Assembly (NCBI GenBank): GCA_051162045.1
Contig: JBISDI010000006.1
DNA from: Anaerozeibacter quisquiliarum
GTDB taxonomy: Bacteria > Bacillota > Clostridia > Christensenellales > Aristaeellaceae
DNA: 64,000 nucleotides
Direction: 5' to 3' (one strand)
A program made the position numbers and the translations under genes. Positions 9,373-20,055 of the stretch are shown piece after piece; the stretch's first letter is position 1, and each line of letters starts with the position of its first letter. The notes under the pieces are model-generated. The model saw only the letters and a list, made by a program, of their open reading frames with translations, had not been told where the DNA came from and searched no databases.

Positions 9373-9401
9373 CCTTCCCCCCTGCGGCCCGTTAGGTTGG
9401 A

Positions 9402-11225
<1,824 letters not shown>

Positions 11226-11275
11226 ATGATGATCCTCCTAAATGAATCTGGATTGGATGTTGATTGTGTATGCTG

Positions 11276-11848
11276 CTATTCCGCGGCCACTTTCACCATG
11301 GCGTAGCGGATGATGCGGTCTTTTACGCGGTAGCCCTTTTGAAACACCTCGAGCACCATGCCGCTCTCGCCTTCCTCGGCGCGCATGACGGCGTTGTGCA
11401 GCTCGGGGTCGAATCTTTCATGAAGCGCCGGCACCTCCTCGAGGCCCAGCTTGCCCGCCTCTTCCATAAGCAACCGACGGGTCATCTTCACGCCCTCGGC
11501 GAGCGGGGATCCGTCGCCCGCCTCGTCGGCCGCCCGAATCGCCCGGTCGATGTTGTCGAGCGCCGGCAGCAGCGCGGTTAACGCTTCACATATGCCGTCC
11601 TGGTAGCCGTCCGCGCGCGACTGGGCGTTGCGGCGCTTGAAATTCTGAAAGTCGGCCTGCACCCGCTGCGCCATTAACAGGTACTCGTCGCGTTGCTTGA
11701 CCGCGGTCTCGAGCGCCGCCTGCCATTCGGCGATGGGCGCCGCCCCGGCCTCCGGCTGTTCGGCTTCGGTGGCCTCGGCGTCGCTGAGTTGCTCCTCGAT
11801 CTGCTCGCCCTCGTTGGGCATGGGTCTTTTCAGCTCCCTGTCCTTCAA
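11276..11848 (-). CDS. grpE: Nucleotide exchange factor GrpE
   Basis: Releases ADP from DnaK. The 190-residue protein has an acidic Glu/Ala-rich N-terminal tail (residues about 12-40), a long helical dimerisation region containing RVQADFQNFKRR, and a beta domain ending in the family-typical KGYRVKDRIIRYAMVKVA. It is 12 bp after hrcA and 50 bp before dnaK. Confidence 0.96.
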   Translation of the reverse strand: MKDRELKRPMPNEGEQIEEQLSDAEATEAEQPEAGAAPIAEWQAALETAVKQRDEYLLMAQRVQADFQNFKRRNAQSRADGYQDGICEALTALLPALDNIDRAIRAADEAGDGSPLAEGVKMTRRLLMEEAGKLGLEEVPALHERFDPELHNAVMRAEEGESGMVLEVFQKGYRVKDRIIRYAMVKVAAE

Positions 11849-11860
11849 TGCTCACACCTC

Positions 11861-12883
11861 TTAATTCTCCGACAACATTTCGGTGATCATTCTGCCCATG
11901 TAGGACAAAACCGACAACACCCGGCCGTAATCCATGCGCGTGGGCCCGATGATGCCGATCGTCCCGCCGGCTTGCTTGCCCATGTGGTAGCCCACCGTGA
12001 CCAGCGAGCACTCGCTAAGCTCGGGCAGGTCGTTTTCCGGCCCGATGCGGATCGTAAATTCCATCGCACCCGCCTGCTTGAGCAGCGGGTACAGCTTCTC
12101 GCGCGATTCGAGCACGCTCAGGAAGTGCTTGGCCTTCTCGACGTCGGCATACTCGGGGTGGCTGAGCAGGTTGGCGCTGCCGCCCACCATCACCTCACCC
12201 TTGGCCTCGTCCTCGAGCCGGTTCTCGATCACTTCCAGCACGCCGGCGAGCAGCCGGCGGTTTTCCTTCATGCCGACGAACAACTCCGCGAACCGGCGGC
12301 GCACCTCGGAAAGCGACAGGCCGTGCAGCTGGTTGGTGAGCATCTGCGACAGCTCGTACAGGTGGTGGGACCCAAGCGCCTCGGGTACGCGGATCACCGC
12401 GTCCTTAATGAGCCCGGCGCTCGTCACCACGATCACCAGCGCCTTCGACGCGCTGACGGGCACCAACTGCACCCGCACGATGCGCAGCGCCTCCACCTCG
12501 GGCGCGGTCACGAGGGCCGTGTACTGGGTGATGTCGCTGAGCACCTGCGCCGCGCGCTTGATGACCTGCTCCACCTGGGTGGCGCGCTGGTGCAGGTAAG
12601 CGGATATCCGCTCGGCGTCCTCGCGCCCAACCTCCGACACCTTGAGCAGATGGTCGACGTACAGCCGATAGGCCTTGGGCGAGGGCACCCGGCCGGACGA
12701 CGTGTGCGGCTGGTCGAGGTAACCCAGTTCCTCCAGGTCGCTCATCTCGTTGCGAATCGTAGCCGGCGAAAACCCGACCCCCTGCTTGCGCGAGATGGTG
12801 CGCGAGCCGACCGGAACGGCGGTCATGATGTAGTCGTCGATGATCGCCTGCAAGATCAAAAACTTGCGCTCGTCCATCCGCAT
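11861..12883 (-). CDS. hrcA: Heat-inducible transcription repressor HrcA
   Basis: Represses class I heat-shock genes by binding CIRCE; folding of HrcA by GroEL makes repression heat-sensitive. The 340-residue protein has an N-terminal winged helix (PVGSRTI and SPATIRNEMSDLEELGYL) and the HrcA domain ending in ...GPTRMDYGRV. It is the first gene of the operon and its own promoter region contains a CIRCE element, so it is autoregulated. Confidence 0.96.
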   Translation of the reverse strand: MRMDERKFLILQAIIDDYIMTAVPVGSRTISRKQGVGFSPATIRNEMSDLEELGYLDQPHTSSGRVPSPKAYRLYVDHLLKVSEVGREDAERISAYLHQRATQVEQVIKRAAQVLSDITQYTALVTAPEVEALRIVRVQLVPVSASKALVIVVTSAGLIKDAVIRVPEALGSHHLYELSQMLTNQLHGLSLSEVRRRFAELFVGMKENRRLLAGVLEVIENRLEDEAKGEVMVGGSANLLSHPEYADVEKAKHFLSVLESREKLYPLLKQAGAMEFTIRIGPENDLPELSECSLVTVGYHMGKQAGGTIGIIGPTRMDYGRVLSVLSYMGRMITEMLSEN

Positions 12884-12904
12884 CGGCCGCCCCTCCCCTC
12901 GCTG

Positions 12905-12931
12905 TTAGCACTCTCGATGGTCGAGTGCCAG
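12905..12931 (-). promoter_or_regulatory. CIRCE operator
   Basis: TTAGCACTC, 9 bp, GAGTGCCAG on the plus strand. One half matches the CIRCE consensus exactly and the other differs at two of nine positions. It lies just upstream of hrcA and downstream of the promoter, the standard place for HrcA repression. Confidence 0.92.
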
Positions 12932-12942
12932 GTCTTGGGTAT

Positions 12943-12971
12943 AGAGTAACACTCGGGCAAAGCTTTGTCAA
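12943..12971 (-). promoter_or_regulatory. Promoter of hrcA-grpE-dnaK-dnaJ
   Basis: Minus strand: TTGACA (12966-12971), 17-bp spacer, TACTCT (12943-12948) preceded by an extended -10 TG. The CIRCE element begins 11 bp downstream of the -10. Confidence 0.75.
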
Positions 12972-13105
12972 TGGGTTCAAACGCTAATTTCCGGTTAAAG
13001 GTCAGGAATGGTCAATCCGCATTCGAGCGGCCAAAGGTCGCCCTTACGGCAATGGACGCAATCCGGATCCGTCGGCCCGGAGCGAGGCGATGCGGGCATC
13101 GGCCC

Positions 13106-13582
13106 CTACTTATGATAGCGTTCCCCCGACGCTATTTTCCGCGCGCGGTAAATCTGCTCAAGCAGGATCACGCGCATCAGTGTGTGCGGGAAGGTCAGCC
13201 GGGAGAAGGACAGCCGCTCGTCGGCGCGGCGCAGGATTGAATCGCTTAAGCCCAGCGAGCCGCCGATCACGAACACCACGCGGCGGCCGTCGCCTGCCCA
13301 GGCGGAGAGCTTTCTCGACAGCCCGACCGAGTCGGGCGCGTCGCCGTCGATCGCCAGCGCCACCACCCGGTCGGCGGGCTTGATCTGCCGAAGCAGGGCC
13401 TCAGCCTCGCGGTCGAGCACCTGCTTTTTGAGCGCGGGCGCGGGCTTCGCGGGCTCGGGGCAGTCGTCCACCTCGGTCATCCCAAAGCGCCCGTAACGGC
13501 CGAGCCGCTTTAGGTACTCGCGGCAGGCCTCGCGCTGCCAGTCTTCCTTCAGCTTGCCCACGCACAGCACCAGCGCATTCAT
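13106..13582 (-). CDS. rlmH: 23S rRNA (pseudouridine-1915-N3)-methyltransferase RlmH
   Basis: SPOUT-fold enzyme that methylates pseudouridine 1915 of 23S rRNA in the assembled ribosome. 158 residues, the family's usual size. The C-terminal half has the SAM-binding GGSLGLS and the diagnostic RVILLEQIYRARKI...GERYHK ending. The ATG at 13582 overlaps the stop of the CPBP gene as ATGA; the longer frame upstream is a shadow. Confidence 0.95.
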   Translation of the reverse strand: MNALVLCVGKLKEDWQREACREYLKRLGRYGRFGMTEVDDCPEPAKPAPALKKQVLDREAEALLRQIKPADRVVALAIDGDAPDSVGLSRKLSAWAGDGRRVVFVIGGSLGLSDSILRRADERLSFSRLTFPHTLMRVILLEQIYRARKIASGERYHK

Positions 13583-14553
13583 CGCATCACCCCGGCAATC
13601 ATAAGCAGATTGATAAGGTACAGGCACAGCGCGGTCACGACGCCGGCGGCCAGTATCACCAGAGCCCAGGGCTCCATGGACTCCGGCGCACGCGCAACCT
13701 TGGCCGGCCGTCCCCGCGCGCCGCCCAGATGCCACGCCACGAGGAGCAGCCCCGCGTATATCGCGCCGAGCGTGCCGGCGCGCATCGCGGTCAGCCACAC
13801 CTCGCGCACGCCGCCCAGTGCGTCGTACAACCGCTCGCCCGTCGCCTGTGCGCCCGGGCTCATGAGGAGCAGCAGCGCGTTGTAGAACGCGTGATGGATC
13901 ATGGCGGTTACGACCGAATCGGTCGCCAATGTGAGCACGCCCAGCGCCAGTCCAATGACGAGCTGTATCGGCAGACCCTCGAAGCTTGCGTGCAGCGAGG
14001 CGAACAGCACGGTGGAGATGAAGAGCGCGGCGCGCGTGCCGCGGCGCTCCCAGGCGCTGAGCATCGCGCCGCGAAACATCCACTCCTCGCATAGGCCGGG
14101 CAGCAGCGCGCCGGTCAGCAACCGCGCGGCCAGGTGCCAGGGCGTGGCGGGCGGCGGCGCGCCGCCGCTCAGGCGACCACCGAGCGCCTCGATCAGCAGC
14201 AGCCAGAGCGTGCCCAGATTGCCCGCGAGCATGACGCCCACGACGGCCGCGAGCAGCGCGATGAGCACGCCCCACAAGGGCGGGCGCTTGAGGCGCATGC
14301 CGAGCGCCGAGCCGGGGTTTTGCACGGCGTAGCGGGCCACGGGCCAGAGCAAGAAACCCAATTGGAACAGCGCGGACAGCGCGGAAGCCGCCGCGCCGCC
14401 CCAGGCGGGCGAGAGATGCCGGGCCAGCGCGCCCAGCGCCTGGATGAGCACGAGCCCCGCCGCCGCGAAAAAATACATGATTGCGACCGCCGACAGCATA
14501 GGCCGCCGCGCCCAATCCCGGAACTCGCCGTTTATAGGATAATCGCCTTGCAT
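13579..14553 (-). CDS. CPBP-family intramembrane metalloprotease
   Basis: Polytopic membrane protein, 324 residues, of the CAAX-protease/bacteriocin-processing (CPBP, Abi) family. The three catalytic motifs are visible in order: EEWMFRG (EExxxR), FASLHAS (FxxxH) and HHAFYN (HxxxN), so the active site looks intact. Family members cleave within membranes; the bacterial substrate is usually unknown, and no bacteriocin gene lies nearby. It is translationally coupled to rlmH downstream. Confidence 0.85.
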   Translation of the reverse strand: MQGDYPINGEFRDWARRPMLSAVAIMYFFAAAGLVLIQALGALARHLSPAWGGAAASALSALFQLGFLLWPVARYAVQNPGSALGMRLKRPPLWGVLIALLAAVVGVMLAGNLGTLWLLLIEALGGRLSGGAPPPATPWHLAARLLTGALLPGLCEEWMFRGAMLSAWERRGTRAALFISTVLFASLHASFEGLPIQLVIGLALGVLTLATDSVVTAMIHHAFYNALLLLMSPGAQATGERLYDALGGVREVWLTAMRAGTLGAIYAGLLLVAWHLGGARGRPAKVARAPESMEPWALVILAAGVVTALCLYLINLLMIAGVMR

Positions 14554-14945
14554 GCGTATTCCCTCCGTCCCCGCGTAAGCGGTGATGGGTGTCCAGAGGG
14601 CAAAGCCCTTTGGCGGGGTCTGGGGCAGCGCCCCGGCGTCCCCCCGTTCCCCGTTTCCCGCGCCGCCGTCCCCGTGCCCGACGCACCGGAACCGCGCGGC
14701 CGAGTCCGGGCAAGGGCGACGCGGCTCTCCCGATGTTCTGAAATGTGAGGCGCCGCCCGAAAGGGCAGCGCCTCACATTTCAGGACGAGCCCGCTCCTGT
14801 TTCGTAAAACCTTGTCCCCCATTTCCCTCGCAGGGGCGACCTGCGGCCGCCCGCACCTGTCCGGCGTAGCCGTTGTAAGAGGCGTTGCCCATCATTCCCC
14901 TCCAAGGAGGGGAATGGGTCGGCTCGACCGCGAGGCGTCTTCCGT
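14554..14945. other. GC-rich intergenic stretch with palindromes
   Basis: No gene supported in 392 bp. Bases 14590-14830 resemble the repeat-like segments near 7816 and 23140. It includes the long hairpin at 14738-14783 and a perfect palindrome with 11-base arms CATTCCCCTCC/GGAGGGGAATG (14893-14903, 14906-14916). Confidence 0.5.
14738..14783. repeat. Long perfect hairpin with a GAAA tetraloop
   Basis: Arms of 16 bases, CTGAAATGTGAGGCGC (14738-14753) and its exact complement (14768-14783). After a single C/A mismatch the stem continues with GCCC/GGGC closed by GAAA. There is no T tract on either strand, so it is not a standard terminator. Confidence 0.7.
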
Positions 14946-15767
14946 CTACCCAACCACCGCCGCTTCGCCCACCGCCAGCCGATACACCCCGCTCAACTGA
15001 TCCCTCCGCGCCACGTCCAGCCCGATGTCGTCCCCCGGGCGGATTCCCGCCGCTTCCAGCACGTCGGCCACGGTGCGCCAGGCAAGTTCCGGGAAATTGT
15101 TCTCGCCGCTCAGGTGGCCGAGGATGATGTGCTTGACGCCCAGCGCGTATAGCTTGACCGCGGCGCGCCCAGCGTCCTCATTGGACAGGTGCCCGCGCGC
15201 GCCCAGGATCCGGCGCTTGAGCTCGTAGGGGTAGCGCCCGGCCTTAAGCATGTCCACGTCGTGGTTGCTCTCGAGCAGCAGCAAATCGCAGCCGGCGAGC
15301 GGATCAATCCACTTCTCGCTCAGGCAGCCTAGGTCGGTCGCGACGGCTACCTTCGCGCCCCGGCCCTCGAAGGCGTAGCCGACCGGCTGCGCCGCATCGT
15401 GCGGGATCGCAAAGGGCATCACGTCGATCGTCCCGATGTAGAAGTTTTGACCCGGCTCGATCACGCGCCGAAATGCCGGGTCGATCGCGCCGAACTTCGA
15501 CGGCAGCGACTGCCAGGTGCCGGCGGTGGCGTAGATCGGCAGGCCGTGCCGCCGGGACAGGATGCCCGCGCCGGCCACATGGTCGGCGTGCTCGTGGGTA
15601 ATCAGCAGCGCGTCCAGCTGCCCGACCTCCACGTTCAATCGTTCCAGCTCCCGCGCCACGCGCGAGCCCGACAGCCCGGCGTCGATCAGGATGCGCGTAT
15701 CGTCCATCCGCAGGTAGATTGCGTTGCCGCTCGAACCGCTGAACAGCGGCGCAAAATCGAGTGTCAT
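14946..15767 (-). CDS. WalJ/YycJ-like metallo-beta-lactamase-fold hydrolase
   Basis: 273-residue MBL-fold protein of the YycJ (WalJ/VicX) type. It starts with LFSGSSGNAIYL, has the metal-binding THEHADHVAG, an aspartate motif VATDLG and a late histidine in ILGHLSGENN. Family members are thought to be nucleases or regulators; in most Firmicutes the gene follows walRK, but here it follows dusB, overlapping its stop by ATGA. Molecular role here is inferred from family only. Confidence 0.85.
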   Translation of the reverse strand: MTLDFAPLFSGSSGNAIYLRMDDTRILIDAGLSGSRVARELERLNVEVGQLDALLITHEHADHVAGAGILSRRHGLPIYATAGTWQSLPSKFGAIDPAFRRVIEPGQNFYIGTIDVMPFAIPHDAAQPVGYAFEGRGAKVAVATDLGCLSEKWIDPLAGCDLLLLESNHDVDMLKAGRYPYELKRRILGARGHLSNEDAGRAAVKLYALGVKHIILGHLSGENNFPELAWRTVADVLEAAGIRPGDDIGLDVARRDQLSGVYRLAVGEAAVVG

Positions 15768-16744
15768 CGGTCAGTATGCCCTTCCTCTATGAACTCCATC
15801 AGCGCTGCGCGTACTTCCTCGGCGGAGGTCAGCGCGTTGATCCGCGCGCGCAGCTTGGCACAACCAGGCTCGCCCGACAGGTACCGGGCGATGTGGCCGC
15901 GCATCATCAGCACCGCGCTGCGCTCGCCGCGCAGCAGGATCTCTTCGTCCAGGTGCCGCATCGCCATCCGCACGCGCTCGGCGAAGCGCGGTTTCTCCCA
16001 AGACTCGCCCGAGAGCGCCGCGCGGATTTCGGCGAAGATCCACGGGTTGCCCTGCGCCGCGCGGCCCACCATTACGCCCGCGCAGCCGGTCTCGCGGATC
16101 ATCCGAAGCGCGTCCTCGCCCGAGGCGACGTCGCCGTTGCCGATCACCGGGATGTCGAGCCGGCTTGCGGCCTCGCCGATCACCGACCAGTCGGCCTTCC
16201 CGGCATAGAACTGGTCGCGCGTGCGCGCGTGCAGCGCTACGGCGGCCGCGCCCGATTGCTCGGCGATTTTCGCAAGCGCCACGGCGTTTTGATGCCGCTC
16301 GTCCCAACCGCTGCGCAGCTTGACCGTGACCGGCAGGCCGGTCGTGCGCACCACCGCCTCGATGATCCTTCCGGCCAGCTCCGGCCGCTTCATCAGCGCC
16401 GAGCCGTCGCCGCCCGACACGATCTTATGCGCGGGGCAGCCCATGTTGATGTCGATGAACCGAAAGCCCCGGTTCTGAAGCCGCTTCGCGGCCTCGGCCA
16501 TCACCTGCGGCTCGTGCCCGAACAGCTGCAGGCCCACCGCGTTTTCGTTCGCGTCCAACTCGAGCAGCTCGGTCACCGCGCGCGGCTCGCGCGGCGCGCT
16601 CAAATAACCCTTGGCGCTGAGCATCTCGCTGACCGACCAGGCCGCGCCCAACTCACCGCAGATGCGCCGGAAGGGCATGTCGGTCACGCCCGCCATCGGC
16701 GCGAGCGCCGCGCCGGCGCCCGGTTCAATCGCCCCGATTTTCAT
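15764..16744 (-). CDS. dusB: tRNA-dihydrouridine synthase (DusB type)
   Basis: FMN-dependent enzyme reducing uridines in tRNA to dihydrouridine. 326 residues; the TIM-barrel start has LAPMAGVTDMPFR, the catalytic-cysteine motif is INMGCPAHKI, and the FMN phosphate site includes GNGDV and GVMVGRAAQGNPW. The ATG at 16744 is 2 nt after the stop of the upstream membrane-protein gene and the dusB stop overlaps the WalJ-like gene, so dusB is in the operon starting at the promoter near 20056. Confidence 0.94.
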   Translation of the reverse strand: MKIGAIEPGAGAALAPMAGVTDMPFRRICGELGAAWSVSEMLSAKGYLSAPREPRAVTELLELDANENAVGLQLFGHEPQVMAEAAKRLQNRGFRFIDINMGCPAHKIVSGGDGSALMKRPELAGRIIEAVVRTTGLPVTVKLRSGWDERHQNAVALAKIAEQSGAAAVALHARTRDQFYAGKADWSVIGEAASRLDIPVIGNGDVASGEDALRMIRETGCAGVMVGRAAQGNPWIFAEIRAALSGESWEKPRFAERVRMAMRHLDEEILLRGERSAVLMMRGHIARYLSGEPGCAKLRARINALTSAEEVRAALMEFIEEGHTDR

Positions 16745-16746
16745 CC

Positions 16747-17319
16747 TTATTGTGCCGGTGCGGGCGCGGGCGTCGGCGCGGGCGTGGGCTCGAGGATCAC
16801 CTGGGTCTGCGTCATGCCGGCGATCTTCCAGCGCCCCCCCGCGCGGTGGAGCGTCATCTTGTAGCGTCCGCCCTGCCAGGCCGGGGGACTGGCGGGCAAC
16901 ACACCGCTCTTGACCAGCGCGGCCTTTTCGGACAGCACCGAGCCGCGGATGGCGGACACGCGGTGCACCATCGTGGCCTGCGCCACGTCCTCCCAAGGCC
17001 AACTCCACACCCATTCGAGCTTGACGTCCGAATCGAACGAGGTGACCTTGTAGTTGCGGTAGGGCGACTGGTCGGAGAACCCGACCGCCAGCGCCTGGTC
17101 GCTCGACAGGAAGTCGTCGCGGAAGAAGCTGGGCAGATCCTCGGCGTCCTGACGGGTGAGCACCACCTGGGTGCGCAGCTTCATGCCGTCGGACAGCAAG
17201 ATGTAGATGTTGGCCGTGTTCATGGCAAGGTAGAAAGCCAGGATCAGCACCGACACGATCACCGAAAAGATCAGCAGCCGCGAGGCGATGAACCACAAAA
17301 ACCGGCGCACAAATTTCAC
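16747..17319 (-). CDS. Membrane-anchored protein of unknown function, third gene of the motor operon
   Basis: 190 residues, not recognised. It has a basic start, one hydrophobic segment (about residues 8-32) and an extracytoplasmic domain of about 130 residues ending GGRYKMTLHRAGGRWKI, a pattern reminiscent of NTF2/VirB8-like folds (inference only). It ends in a Pro-Ala-Thr-rich tail (residues about 176-190), as cell-wall-spanning proteins often do. GTG start with GGAG 8 nt upstream. It lies 25 bp after the MotB-like gene and 2 bp before dusB, so it may be an accessory of the motor or simply an operon neighbour. Confidence 0.75.
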   Translation of the reverse strand: MKFVRRFLWFIASRLLIFSVIVSVLILAFYLAMNTANIYILLSDGMKLRTQVVLTRQDAEDLPSFFRDDFLSSDQALAVGFSDQSPYRNYKVTSFDSDVKLEWVWSWPWEDVAQATMVHRVSAIRGSVLSEKAALVKSGVLPASPPAWQGGRYKMTLHRAGGRWKIAGMTQTQVILEPTPAPTPAPAPAQ

Positions 17320-17344
17320 GCGTTTCGCTCCATTTCTTGCTCTA

Positions 17345-18406
17345 TCAATCCATGGTCCCGAGTATTTGACGCATATCCTCGATCATTTGCTCATCCTGCA
17401 TGCGGAACTTGAACTCCACGCGCCGGGACGCGTCCTTGTCCACCGTGCCGTCGGCGGCGTAGACGGGGTTCGCATACGAGCGGCCGTTGGCGGTGGATAT
17501 CTGGCGCAGTCGGCTCTTTATGCCGCCGGTCAGCGTCTGGTTCTCGTCGCTCAGGATGTAGCGCATCACCGAGTAGGCGCGATCCTGCGACAGCCGCAGG
17601 TTGTCCATGTAGCTGCCGTCGGTATCGGTGTGGCCCTCGATGATGATTTCCGAGATGTTGGCCTCGTTGGACGGGTCCATCAGCACCGATAGGTACACCG
17701 GCAGGAACTGGTCAAGCGCCGCCTTGCCGGTCTCCTTGAGGTCGGAACGGGCCACGTCGAACAGCACGTTGGCGTCCAGCGTGATCGAGCCGGTGCCCGC
17801 GTCGACCGACGCGCGGATGTTGGCCGAGCGCAGCGCCTCGCCGAGCGAGGCCACGATGCGCGCGCGCATGCCGACCAGCGCGTCCAGCTTCTGCTGTTGG
17901 CCCGCGAGCTGATCCTGCTGGTGGGTGAGCAGCGCCTGCTGCTCGTCGACCGTCGTCTGCTGGGCCGCCAGCTGCGCGCGCGCCTCGCCGAGCTGGCCCT
18001 CCTGCTCGGCCAATAGGACGCGGGCGGATTCGAGCTCGGCGCGCTGCTGTTCAAGCAACTGCTGCGAGGAGGTGAGCTCCTGCTGGGACAAGAGCAGCTT
18101 GGCCTGCTCGGAGATCAGGTCCTGCTCGCTTTGGGTCAGCTTGTCCCTTGAGGTTTGCAGCGCTTGGTCCTTCTCGCTGAGCGCGGCGTCCTTCTGCGCG
18201 AGCTCGGTCTGCTTCTGGTCGAGCAGGCCCGACTGGCGCATCAGCTCCGTCGTCTTGATTTCGAGCATGTCGAGGTATTGGTAGATGCTGTAGAACAGCA
18301 CCAGCACAAACACCAGCAGCAGCGCGCTCATCAGGTCGGAATAGCACAGCCAGAAGCTGCCGCTCGACGACCCGCGCGCGCTTCTGCGCCGGGCATAATG
18401 GCGCAT
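17345..18406 (-). CDS. MotB/ZorB-like stator protein with OmpA peptidoglycan-binding domain
   Basis: 353 residues. One transmembrane segment (about 19-41) contains Asp24 in CYSDLMSALLL, matching the proton-carrying Asp of MotB and ZorB. Next is a long Gln/Glu/Leu-rich coiled coil (about 47-185), much longer than the MotB linker, and an OmpA-like domain with EGHTDTDGS and SRRVEFKF. It follows the MotA-like gene by 11 bp with an AGGAGG site. Together they should form an ion-driven membrane motor anchored to the wall. No flagellar genes are nearby. Confidence 0.85.
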   Translation of the reverse strand: MRHYARRRSARGSSSGSFWLCYSDLMSALLLVFVLVLFYSIYQYLDMLEIKTTELMRQSGLLDQKQTELAQKDAALSEKDQALQTSRDKLTQSEQDLISEQAKLLLSQQELTSSQQLLEQQRAELESARVLLAEQEGQLGEARAQLAAQQTTVDEQQALLTHQQDQLAGQQQKLDALVGMRARIVASLGEALRSANIRASVDAGTGSITLDANVLFDVARSDLKETGKAALDQFLPVYLSVLMDPSNEANISEIIIEGHTDTDGSYMDNLRLSQDRAYSVMRYILSDENQTLTGGIKSRLRQISTANGRSYANPVYAADGTVDKDASRRVEFKFRMQDEQMIEDMRQILGTMD

Positions 18407-18417
18407 CGGTCCTCCTC

Positions 18418-20004
18418 CTATCGATTGGTGTAGGCGGCTTGCGCCAGCCGGTCCACCGCGTCGTCGAGCGCGGCCTGGGTGCGCCTGAGCGCGTCGGTCA
18501 GCCGGTCGGCCTGGTGGCCGTACAGGTTGGCGGCGGCATCCAGCGTGTCGGGCAGGCGCGCGACGGAATTTTTCACGTCCTCGATCAGCCAGGTCAGGTG
18601 ATCCACCGCCTCGTTTGTGGACTTGAAGAAGCTGTTGTAGGTGCGGTCGATGTCCTTCGCGACGCCGCCGGTGAGCGCCTTGTGGTTGGCGGCGAGCAGC
18701 TCGCCCGACTGCTTGAGCGCGCCCGAGGCCTCGCGCATCGAAGCGGACGCCTGCTTGCTGTGCTCGCCGAAGGTTTCCACCAACCGCTGGCCGGTCGATT
18801 CAAAGCGATCGATCGACTTGGAGATTTCCCCTTGCAGCTTGCCGACCGATTGCAGGTAGCCGTTGTGCTGGCGCGCCAGCACGTCCAGCCGCTCAACATT
18901 GCCGGCCACGCGCTGGTAGGCCTCCTCGGCCAGCTGGGCGTTCTGGTCGAGCTTGGCGGTGTAGGCCTCCATCCGGGAGAGCATATTGCCGGTCAGCTGC
19001 GCGGTGGCGGCGATGCCCTGTGCCACGCGGTTCAGATCGACGATCGCTTGATGCACGACGTCGTTCAGCGCGCGCTGGTTCTGGGCGGTAGCCTCGAGCG
19101 TGCCCGCGAGCAGCTCGAACTGGCCGTTCACCGCCCTGTTCAACTCGTGGATGAAGCGCTGCACCATCACGTCCAGGCCCCGCAGCTGCTCGCGCGAGCT
19201 GTTGACCATAAAGTCGTCCAGGCTGCGCTGCATGCCGCCCACCGCGCGGCCGACCGCCGTGCCCAGCTGCTCGGCCATGCGCTCGGCCAGCGCGCCCGAC
19301 AGGTCGCGCACCAGGCCCTGAATCAACGCGGTCTGCTCCTGTTGGTAGATCGCGATTTGCGTCATCGGCTCGACCGATACCACGCCGGCGTGCTGCCTCA
19401 TGGCGGCGTAGAACGCGCCGAGCGCCTGCTGCGTCCGGTTCTCGGTCAGACGCACGAGGATCGTGCACGAAATCGCGCAGATTACGCCCACGATCGAGGT
19501 CATGAACGCGTACTGCATGCCGGGCACCAGCTGGCGGATGGCGCGCATCACCTGCTCGGCGTTGTCCATCGAGAAACCGCGCAAACCCGCCGATATGCCG
19601 ATCAGCGTGCCCAGGAACCCGAGCGATGTCATGAGACCCGGCGCGGCCTCGGCAAACTGAGAATGGCCCGGCCCCAAGATCGCGGTATCCTCGTTGATGA
19701 AATCCTCCACGTCGCTGGGGTTGTGGAACGCGCCGTCGGCGAAGAACAGGTTGTTCAGGTATTCGCACCAGTGCGCGTACAGCGCGCCCTTGCCCAAAAA
19801 CTCCTGCTCCTGCCATGACTGCTTGGCCTTATCGCCCTTGATGATGCGGCGCGCGGCGCGCCTGAGCAATCGGCCCGATTGCAGCACAGGCGCGACGCAA
19901 CGCACCACGGCGATCGCGAACACCGCCGCGATCGCCAAATAGACGAGCGAACTGGCGGCGTCGGCGGCCAGCGTCGCCATCAAACCCTGTATAACCTCCG
20001 GCAT
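18418..20004 (-). CDS. MotA/TolQ/ExbB-family channel with long cytoplasmic tail (ZorA-like)
   Basis: 528 residues. Transmembrane segments are at about 17-41, 121-143 and 163-186; the last two carry the family pattern (APGLMTSLGFLGTLIGI and AFMTSIVGVICAI). Residues about 190-528 form a long, mostly helical, soluble tail, a feature of ZorA from the Zorya defence system rather than of flagellar MotA. Start chosen at ATG 20004 with AAAGGA upstream; the frame extends further but only as a shadow of the phosphatase gene. Own promoter at 20056-20084. ZorC, ZorD and ZorE were not found. Confidence 0.85.
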   Translation of the reverse strand: MPEVIQGLMATLAADAASSLVYLAIAAVFAIAVVRCVAPVLQSGRLLRRAARRIIKGDKAKQSWQEQEFLGKGALYAHWCEYLNNLFFADGAFHNPSDVEDFINEDTAILGPGHSQFAEAAPGLMTSLGFLGTLIGISAGLRGFSMDNAEQVMRAIRQLVPGMQYAFMTSIVGVICAISCTILVRLTENRTQQALGAFYAAMRQHAGVVSVEPMTQIAIYQQEQTALIQGLVRDLSGALAERMAEQLGTAVGRAVGGMQRSLDDFMVNSSREQLRGLDVMVQRFIHELNRAVNGQFELLAGTLEATAQNQRALNDVVHQAIVDLNRVAQGIAATAQLTGNMLSRMEAYTAKLDQNAQLAEEAYQRVAGNVERLDVLARQHNGYLQSVGKLQGEISKSIDRFESTGQRLVETFGEHSKQASASMREASGALKQSGELLAANHKALTGGVAKDIDRTYNSFFKSTNEAVDHLTWLIEDVKNSVARLPDTLDAAANLYGHQADRLTDALRRTQAALDDAVDRLAQAAYTNR

Positions 20005-20055
20005 GGCATATCCTTTCCACCCGATCCGGGCGACTCGAACTTGCGTAGATGTATC

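Noticed and set aside
13106..14776. 556-codon minus-strand frame containing rlmH
   Set aside because: Only the last 158 codons are RlmH; the upstream part is a shadow of the CPBP gene and is Arg/Ala-rich.
17345..20004. Flagellar MotA/MotB stator
   Set aside because: The channel protein has a very long tail and the MotB-like protein a long coiled coil; no flagellar or chemotaxis genes are in the window.
17345..20004. Complete Zorya defence system
   Set aside because: Only ZorA/ZorB-like genes are present; no ZorC, ZorD helicase/nuclease or ZorE nuclease gene is adjacent.
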